From assembly GCA_002367235.1 (NCBI GenBank), contig DFBC01000109.1, forward strand, positions 1 to 12,642: DNA of 12,642 nt. Reading direction: 5' to 3'. The stretch is from Cellvibrionales bacterium UBA3090 (GTDB lineage: Bacteria > Pseudomonadota > Gammaproteobacteria > Pseudomonadales > Porticoccaceae). A model generated the notes under the pieces. The model saw only the letters and a list, made by a program, of their open reading frames with translations. It was not told the origin of the DNA and did no database searches. This document shows, piece after piece, positions 7,967-12,642 of this stretch. A program made the translations under genes and the position numbers. Numbering within the stretch: the first letter of the stretch is position 1; the number at the start of each line of letters is the position of its first letter.

Positions 7967-8072
7967 AATACAAGCAAAGGCACCCTTAATCACTATAGCG
8001 TTATGTCAACAGCTACGCGAGGTGATAGCGGGTTATCGTTCAAGCTTAATCAATGGGTGGCGTGAATTTAAA

Positions 8073-8105
8073 TAAAAAAAGGCCTCCGTTTTATAGGGGC
8101 CTTTT
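8073..8105 (-). terminator. Terminator after the phytase-like gene
   Basis: A 10-bp stem with one G-U pair (8077-8086 with 8096-8105) is followed, in the minus direction, by a T-rich run (positions 8080 down to 8074). It lies 58 bases past the end of the phytase-like gene and insulates the PfkB-family gene, whose promoter must lie in 7954-8072. Confidence 0.85.
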
Positions 8106-8162
8106 AAGGCGACATCGTCCTTGATGTCAGTGGGTGGTGATCGTTTTATTTAGCAAAAGGCG

Positions 8163-10595
8163 TTACAGGATCTTGCCCAGGTTTATCAGTTGGGTTTCTC
8201 CGTTGGAGTCATCGACGCCATCGTTGTCGTTTACTATCAGAATATCGCCGTTGGGCAATATAGCGGCGCCTTCAACTTTTTCAAGCACTAACCCGCCGGA
8301 AGATGACAAGTCGTTCATCAGGTCATCCACCAGTACTTTCGAGAGCGTGTCGCCATCATTCATGCCATTCGTGTCAAATTTATAGAGTCTCTTGATAGCG
8401 GCATCTGGACCGGCTTGGTTATCGCGTTCAATCACCATGAACTCCCCGTTGCCGAGCGAAGTGATTTCCGACAGCCCAACCCAGCCGCCATGTTGTGACA
8501 CCGGTGCGTCCAGCGGGTAGAAGAAAAATTTCCACTCGCCATTAGTTGTGTCGTAAACACCAATGCGGGGATTGGAATCCGAACCCCAAGCCCGTTGGAA
8601 GGCCAGGTACAGCTTACTGTCGTATTCGGCAATACCCTCAAGACCGAAACGGAGCTGAATGTCATTCAGTGATTCAGGCAGGCGGATGACCTCAGTGATC
8701 ACACCATCGGCGGCTGTTTTAATAATCAGGTTATGCGTGTTAACAGGGCGTTTCGCATCATCAATAGTTCCGGCGCCCTCTGAGGCTACCCAGAAGCCGC
8801 CACCCGTGGCCAAGGCAATACCTTCAGGGTCAAGGTTGACGGTTTTATCATCATTGATCAGTTCATCCAGGTCGGCCTCGTCAAATACATTTTTGCGGCT
8901 GCTGTCTGTTGCATCGACCGTTGGATCTGCCAGGGGCGTCACGCTGATATTAGCAAGGACGTCGTTGTCGTCGCGGATCACAATTTCCTGATCGATCAGG
9001 GCGGGGCTATTGCTTAGATCAATTTTGAAAATGCGGCTTTGCTGATAGAAGCTGTCGTGCAGGCTATAGACCGTCTGGTTGTCATAAGCCGCCAGACCAG
9101 ACAAGGCACCCCAGGGAATGGGTGTGCTGTCTGGGCGATCTGTGGATTGTACGGTAGGGTAGTTTGGCTGTTCAAATCCATGTTGATAGATATTTACAAC
9201 AGAGCGAACTTTATCTCCGCGATCATCCACTTCGCTGGCCGCCACCAGCAAATGACGACTGGGGATTGCCTTGATACCTTCGGGGCCTTTACCTGCGGGA
9301 AGAACTTGTAAAAATTCAGGAGCTGCTGGGTCGGTGACATCATATACAAACAAAATGCTGGCACGCTCTGATGCAACCACGAGGAGTTTTGAGCCATCGT
9401 CAAATTCAACGTAATCCACATTCTCCGGCTCGTTACCTTTGTTTTTTGATCGGTCATCGGGGTAATGGCCTACTCTTACGGCCAGGTGATCATTTTCGTT
9501 GCCAGAATTAAACAGGGATGTACCTGTTTCGTCATAGATTGAGAATCCCCGGCTGCCACCATCCAAATCACCTTCGTCGGCAGTGGCAAAGATCTGGCGA
9601 TTGATCCAGGAAACACCATCGGGTTCTTTGAGCACGGCATCCTTGGCGTTGGTTAGGGAGATCAGTGCCGGGTCTTCCTCTTTCGTGTCTATGTTAGTGA
9701 GATCAACCGTGCCGAGCGGAAAGTGATCCAGCACGTCACCCGTGGTCAGGTCGATCAGCGCAGCGTGGTTGTTTTCCTGGAAGGTAATCACTGCCGTATT
9801 ATCTTTGTTGATATCAACATATTCGGGTTCTGGGTCCGCAGGGAAGAGGTCGGCTAGCCCGGCCAGTTCAACGGTGCGTTTTTCCCAGGTACCTGGTTTT
9901 CCAGAAAGATCGACAATATCCAGTGTTCCCGCCGGGCCTTGACCGGGAATGCCGATTTCTCCACCACCACTCTCACAGGCCTGTTCAGCGGCTTCATCAT
10001 CTTCGGGGACGGGCTGGGCGTTAGCGGTACCACCCACACAAACTTCCTCATCGCGCTCATTCTCAATCACAATGGCGACGTGTTGGCCGTTGGGGCTAAT
10101 CGCTACAGAGTCTGGCTGCCCGGAAAGAGGGATTTCCTGAATCACTTGATGAGTATGAATATTGATAACCGCCAGCTCACCACTCATATCGCGCATGAAT
10201 TTGAGGTCTGAGTCAGCATTTTCAGTGCCTGGCAGGATATCTCCACTGGAGGTATTCACTGCAACAAATGCATATTTCCCCTGCACGTCGACAGAGGTGG
10301 GTTCACCATTCAGAGCAATGGTGCCGGCTGGTTTTGGTTCAGACGGGCTGGAAATATCTACGAGCCCCAGTTGCTCCTGAGCGCTGTCGGTATAAACAAG
10401 GGTTTTGCCACTGTCGCTGGCCACCACGATCTCGGCGACGGTTTCTGTGTCGGTATTACAATCGGCCTGAATGTTTTGGCATACAGGAAATACGGCAATA
10501 CGCTGAAAGTAGCTGGTTTCGGCCTGGGTGGATAAGGCGGCACTACAGAGCGCGACTGCCACCGAGAGTGGCAGTGGGCGGATTAGATTCTTCAT
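8163..10595 (-). CDS. Exported beta-propeller protein with C-terminal phytase-like domain
   Basis: 810 residues from ATG 10595, which has GGAG (10605-10608) 9 bases upstream; an earlier in-frame ATG at 10619 has none. A Sec-type signal peptide (residues 1-25, ending S-T-Q-A) indicates export to periplasm or medium. Residues about 30-460 show LVIVD-like propeller repeats, e.g. QLGLVDISSPSEPKPAG and ILFVYDVTDPAAPEFLQVL, as in choice-of-anchor I proteins. Residues about 490-810 match the phytase-like/esterase-like fold (PF13449): ALSGLAAYDNQTVYSLHD, LDPEGIALATGGGFWVASEG, FGLEGIAEY, GLSEITSLGNGEFMVIERD and VEGAAILPNGDILIVNDND. Mature cysteines C39/C46 and C186/C207 could form disulfides, the latter bounding an acidic low-complexity loop. 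The family is linked to phosphoester hydrolysis, but I cannot prove activity from sequence. It neighbours a PhoX-like gene, separated by a terminator. Confidence 0.85.
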   Translation of the reverse strand: MKNLIRPLPLSVAVALCSAALSTQAETSYFQRIAVFPVCQNIQADCNTDTETVAEIVVASDSGKTLVYTDSAQEQLGLVDISSPSEPKPAGTIALNGEPTSVDVQGKYAFVAVNTSSGDILPGTENADSDLKFMRDMSGELAVINIHTHQVIQEIPLSGQPDSVAISPNGQHVAIVIENERDEEVCVGGTANAQPVPEDDEAAEQACESGGGEIGIPGQGPAGTLDIVDLSGKPGTWEKRTVELAGLADLFPADPEPEYVDINKDNTAVITFQENNHAALIDLTTGDVLDHFPLGTVDLTNIDTKEEDPALISLTNAKDAVLKEPDGVSWINRQIFATADEGDLDGGSRGFSIYDETGTSLFNSGNENDHLAVRVGHYPDDRSKNKGNEPENVDYVEFDDGSKLLVVASERASILFVYDVTDPAAPEFLQVLPAGKGPEGIKAIPSRHLLVAASEVDDRGDKVRSVVNIYQHGFEQPNYPTVQSTDRPDSTPIPWGALSGLAAYDNQTVYSLHDSFYQQSRIFKIDLSNSPALIDQEIVIRDDNDVLANISVTPLADPTVDATDSSRKNVFDEADLDELINDDKTVNLDPEGIALATGGGFWVASEGAGTIDDAKRPVNTHNLIIKTAADGVITEVIRLPESLNDIQLRFGLEGIAEYDSKLYLAFQRAWGSDSNPRIGVYDTTNGEWKFFFYPLDAPVSQHGGWVGLSEITSLGNGEFMVIERDNQAGPDAAIKRLYKFDTNGMNDGDTLSKVLVDDLMNDLSSSGGLVLEKVEGAAILPNGDILIVNDNDGVDDSNGETQLINLGKIL

Positions 10596-10807
10596 TGTTA
10601 ATTTCTCCAGATTAGTCATCAGTAGCGGGTCGACAACCAGTCAATTGCTGTGCTCGGTGAGACCGGTATAGCGATGAACCTAAAGGTCAAAAATGACCAT
10701 GTAATGTCACTTTTATTAACGGCCTTAATGAGAAGGAATAGGTTGTGTGGGTAACCTGTTGTTTTGACAGTGGTCGGTACGCTCGACGCTAGGGTTATTT
10801 ATTGGGC
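10596..10807 (-). promoter_or_regulatory. Upstream region of the phytase-like gene
   Basis: The promoter should lie here because a terminator closes the upstream gene at 10808-10844. I find no clear -35/-10 pair. Visible elements are a perfect inverted repeat GGTCA-AAAA-TGACC (10685-10698) and a 14-bp sequence (10726-10739) that recurs exactly, in the same orientation, upstream of the PhoX-like gene at 12415-12428. Confidence 0.45.
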
Positions 10808-10844
10808 AAATAAAAAGCCTGTATACCCCAAGGTATACAGGCTT
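10808..10844 (-). terminator. Terminator after the PhoX-like gene
   Basis: A perfect 13-bp stem (10815-10827 with 10832-10844; each arm contains GTATAC) closes a 4-base loop. On the minus strand it is followed by TTTTTATTT, while the + strand side has no T run. It ends the PhoX-like transcript 13 bases after the stop codon and separates it from the phytase-like gene. Confidence 0.93.
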
Positions 10845-10856
10845 GATGGACAGCGA

Positions 10857-12317
10857 TTACTTCACTTTAAATCCAGTGATCATGACGATGTCGTCAGTGC
10901 CGTAATCATCGACGTCGGACATTAAGTCATCGTTTGAATGCTGAATAGAAACCAGTGCCGCTTTGCCGTTACCAAAAAATTCAAACCCTGAAGGCTCGGC
11001 AGATTGGTCTTTCACCGAGAGCACCTTGACGCAGCCATCGGTCTTGATGTCGCGGTCTTCTCCGTCGGGCAGGCAGGCAAACACATCGCCGTTGCGGTGA
11101 TCCTCAATCACATACATCACGCCGGTGATAGGCTGAAAGGCCAGGTTATCAACCGCGTTGAGGTCTGTGTCCCCTTCGACAAAACGGTTGACCTCGACTG
11201 AGCGCTCATCGGGATCGGCCAATAATGGATCAGAATCTACACCGCAGACCACTTCTCCGTAGTTTTTGGCGCCTTCATTACCCGTGTTAGTCCAGCAGAA
11301 GCGGATACCCTCACCGTCGAATACTGGGTCCGCATGCAGGTCTTCGGGGCGGTAGTAACCGGTGGCTCCGGCCTGATTGGCATCATCACGCGCTGTAGCG
11401 GCATTAACGGGAACCCATGCGGCATTGCCAATTTCACAACCCTGTCCGTATTGGGCCTTGGAATCACGGCAGGAAACCTGCATGGCGTGAACCGTTCCCG
11501 ATGTCAGTGGCGACTCGCTCAAATCGAAAATTAGTCCGCCGGCATGGGGTACTTCCGGCACAAATTTAAAGATGGAACCGCCATCGACATCATCCTCAGC
11601 GGTACCGGGGCGAAGCTCATCACCGGCAATAATGACGCCCTCATCGGTTACAGTCAGCCCTTCCCAGGACATGGTTGGAAGCGCATCGCGCTTAACCACT
11701 TCGTTGGATAGTGCATTATCGGCATCGACGATGAGGCCTGTGGCACGATTAAGTACGGTGTGATTTGTCGTAGCAATGGGGTCAATAAGCTCATAAGCCT
11801 GACCGTTGCCGCTCTCTTCGGTGGCTAAAATTGTTCCCCAGGCTGTGGTGCGAATGCCGTCACAGCGATCCATGCCACGCAGCACGGTATCGACAATACC
11901 GCTGTCCAGGTCAATTCTTTGAACCGAGGGGTTATACTTTTGGACGAGCCCGGAGGGTAGGGTGGTGCCCAGATTTTCCGCGCCACCTTCAATGCAGAAT
12001 ACCGCGTGAGTGGGTTCATCTTCATTTGGCCAGAAGGAAAACATATCAGCTTTGTTGCCGGCCTGTCGGGTCAAAAAAGTGGCTTCCAGTCCGTCGGCCA
12101 GATCAATGACATCGCTGGCAGATTGGCTGCTATGGCGTTGAATATTTTCTTCTGATGAGTCTATTAGAGGTTGTTCAAAACCGAATAACTTTTGAGACTG
12201 TGCATGCAGTAGGTGCTCTACTTGCATGCCGAAATCGGTATTATTTTGTCCGGCGGCGATAGCACTTCCTGCCACAATAGAGCAAAGGGTGAGGGGTAGT
12301 AACAGCTTCTTATTCAT
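10857..12317 (-). CDS. PhoX-like (DUF839) secreted phosphatase
   Basis: 486 residues from ATG 12317, which has GGAG (12324-12327) 6 bases upstream. PhoX enzymes are calcium/iron-dependent alkaline phosphatases releasing phosphate from extracellular phosphomonoesters. A Sec-type signal peptide (about 1-22, K-K, hydrophobic core, A-I-A-A) directs export. DUF839 landmarks are RCDGIRTTAWGTILATEESG (151-170), SWEGLTVTDEG with AGDE (217-234), YYRPEDLHAD (321-330), VDNLAFQP (389-396), YVIEDHRNG (402-410) and EPSGFEFF (441-448). C152 fits the iron-ligand cysteine region, and R323/E325 fit the R-P-E active-site motif of PhoX, by motif position only. Eight mature cysteines suit an oxidising compartment. 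It is shorter than classical PhoX (about 600 or more) and lacks a twin-arginine motif, so a related DUF839 subgroup is likely. Phosphatase activity is inferred. Confidence 0.85.
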   Translation of the reverse strand: MNKKLLLPLTLCSIVAGSAIAAGQNNTDFGMQVEHLLHAQSQKLFGFEQPLIDSSEENIQRHSSQSASDVIDLADGLEATFLTRQAGNKADMFSFWPNEDEPTHAVFCIEGGAENLGTTLPSGLVQKYNPSVQRIDLDSGIVDTVLRGMDRCDGIRTTAWGTILATEESGNGQAYELIDPIATTNHTVLNRATGLIVDADNALSNEVVKRDALPTMSWEGLTVTDEGVIIAGDELRPGTAEDDVDGGSIFKFVPEVPHAGGLIFDLSESPLTSGTVHAMQVSCRDSKAQYGQGCEIGNAAWVPVNAATARDDANQAGATGYYRPEDLHADPVFDGEGIRFCWTNTGNEGAKNYGEVVCGVDSDPLLADPDERSVEVNRFVEGDTDLNAVDNLAFQPITGVMYVIEDHRNGDVFACLPDGEDRDIKTDGCVKVLSVKDQSAEPSGFEFFGNGKAALVSIQHSNDDLMSDVDDYGTDDIVMITGFKVK

Positions 12318-12631
12318 GACTTTCTCCAAAAAAGTTCGTTAGCAATTTCAGCCAAACACCCGAGTGACAGCATGGCGCTGACTGCCCGATCAGGCTAGTG
12401 AGCTTGTATGAAAGTAATGAGAAGGAATTGTGAAAGATTTCTTATAGAACGGTGACATCATCCTATAAATAGAATTAACAATAACTGATAACACTTTGAT
12501 AAATAATGGATCGTGTCTGTCATTGTAGCCGGTTGTTAAAGTAGTTTGTCAGCTTATTTTTAACGGTTTATTTGCGATGGCCTTTTCTGTAGAACCGATT
12601 AGACTAGTGTTAGACCACTGTGGAGCATGCG
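12318..12631. promoter_or_regulatory. Divergent intergenic region with candidate PhoX-like promoter
   Basis: This 314-base region lies between the minus-strand PhoX-like gene and a probable + strand gene at the right edge. On the minus strand a possible sigma70 promoter is TTTATA (12464-12469), 17 bases, then TATAAG (12441-12446). Positions 12404-12458 can also be read as five contiguous 11-bp units loosely like Pho-box half-sites; the candidate -10 would fall inside one of them, so both readings cannot be fully right. A 14-bp sequence shared with the phytase-like upstream region is at 12415-12428. An imperfect palindrome GCC-C-GATC-A-GGC is at 12384-12395. A single CTGTCAT half-site is on the + strand at 12517-12523. 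No RNA gene or complete ORF is seen. Confidence 0.45.
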
Positions 12632-12642
12632 ATGAAACACCC
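12632..12642 (+). CDS. Probable start of a divergent gene, cut by the window edge
   Basis: ATG 12632 is followed by AAA CAC CC (M-K-H-P) up to the last base. GGAG at 12622-12625 stands 6 bases upstream, a normal ribosome-binding-site distance. Only three full codons are visible, so the product cannot be named. Confidence 0.4.

Noticed and set aside
7992..8009. TTGACA and TATAGT on the minus strand upstream of the PfkB-family gene as a promoter
   Set aside because: The two hexamers are only 6 bases apart. Neither has a good partner at 16-18 bases, so I could not define a promoter there.
8659..8991. 110-codon + strand frame inside the phytase-like gene
   Set aside because: Antisense shadow of a conserved coding region; Ser-rich low-complexity translation with no family resemblance.
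10268..10615. 115-codon + strand frame over the 5' end of the phytase-like gene
   Set aside because: Arg/Pro-rich antisense translation opposite the signal peptide and first repeats of a well-supported gene.
12282..12317. Lipoprotein signal in the PhoX-like or phytase-like proteins
   Set aside because: Both signal peptides contain a cysteine preceded by Leu (T-L-C and A-L-C), which does not fit a lipobox needing Gly, Ala or Ser before Cys. Signal peptidase I sites follow instead.
12517..12551. Pho box for the divergent + strand gene
   Set aside because: CTGTCAT at 12517 is a good half-site, but the next TGTCA-like match is 29 bases on, out of the 11-bp phase, so a proper box is not supported.

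Overview
The window looks like a chromosomal segment of a marine-type gammaproteobacterium. This rests on the gene families (a VC_2705-type two-subunit sodium symporter, a CNMP/CBS/DUF294 protein, a DnaQ-like exonuclease and Acs in one run), on moderate GC content, and on Shine-Dalgarno and rho-independent terminator signals of ordinary proteobacterial type. No species-level call is possible from this sequence. There are no rRNA or tRNA genes, CRISPR arrays, insertion sequences or other signs of recent mobility.

Positions 1-6746, all on the + strand, form an acetate (or short-chain monocarboxylate) uptake and activation block. It contains the end of a DUF4212 small symporter subunit, the large SSS-family symporter subunit and a terminator. 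These are followed by a cyclic-nucleotide-binding/CBS/nucleotidyltransferase protein whose stop codon overlaps the start of a DEDDh 3'-5' exonuclease, and then by acetyl-CoA synthetase (acs). The transporter would bring the acid in with Na+ and Acs would convert it to acetyl-CoA. The two middle genes look regulatory or nucleic-acid-directed; their link to acetate use is inferred from position.

A bidirectional terminator at 6773-6799 separates acs from a convergent minus-strand PfkB-family sugar/nucleoside kinase (6838-7953), which probably starts at an internal GTG with a strong ribosome binding site.

Positions 8163-12317, on the minus strand, hold two large exported proteins: a two-part beta-propeller protein ending in a phytase-like (esterase-like) domain, and a PhoX-like (DUF839) phosphatase. 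Each has its own terminator, so they are separate transcription units. Their upstream regions share an exact 14-bp sequence in the same orientation, and the PhoX-like upstream region can be read as five contiguous 11-bp units loosely resembling Pho-box half-sites. Together they suggest co-regulated extracytoplasmic phosphate scavenging. The last 11 bases probably begin a divergent + strand gene.

I see no clearly new defence or mobile system. The most interesting points are the translationally coupled nucleotidyltransferase/exonuclease pair inside the acetate block, the phosphatase pair with shared upstream sequence, and a near-perfect but unassigned ribosome binding site in front of acs.
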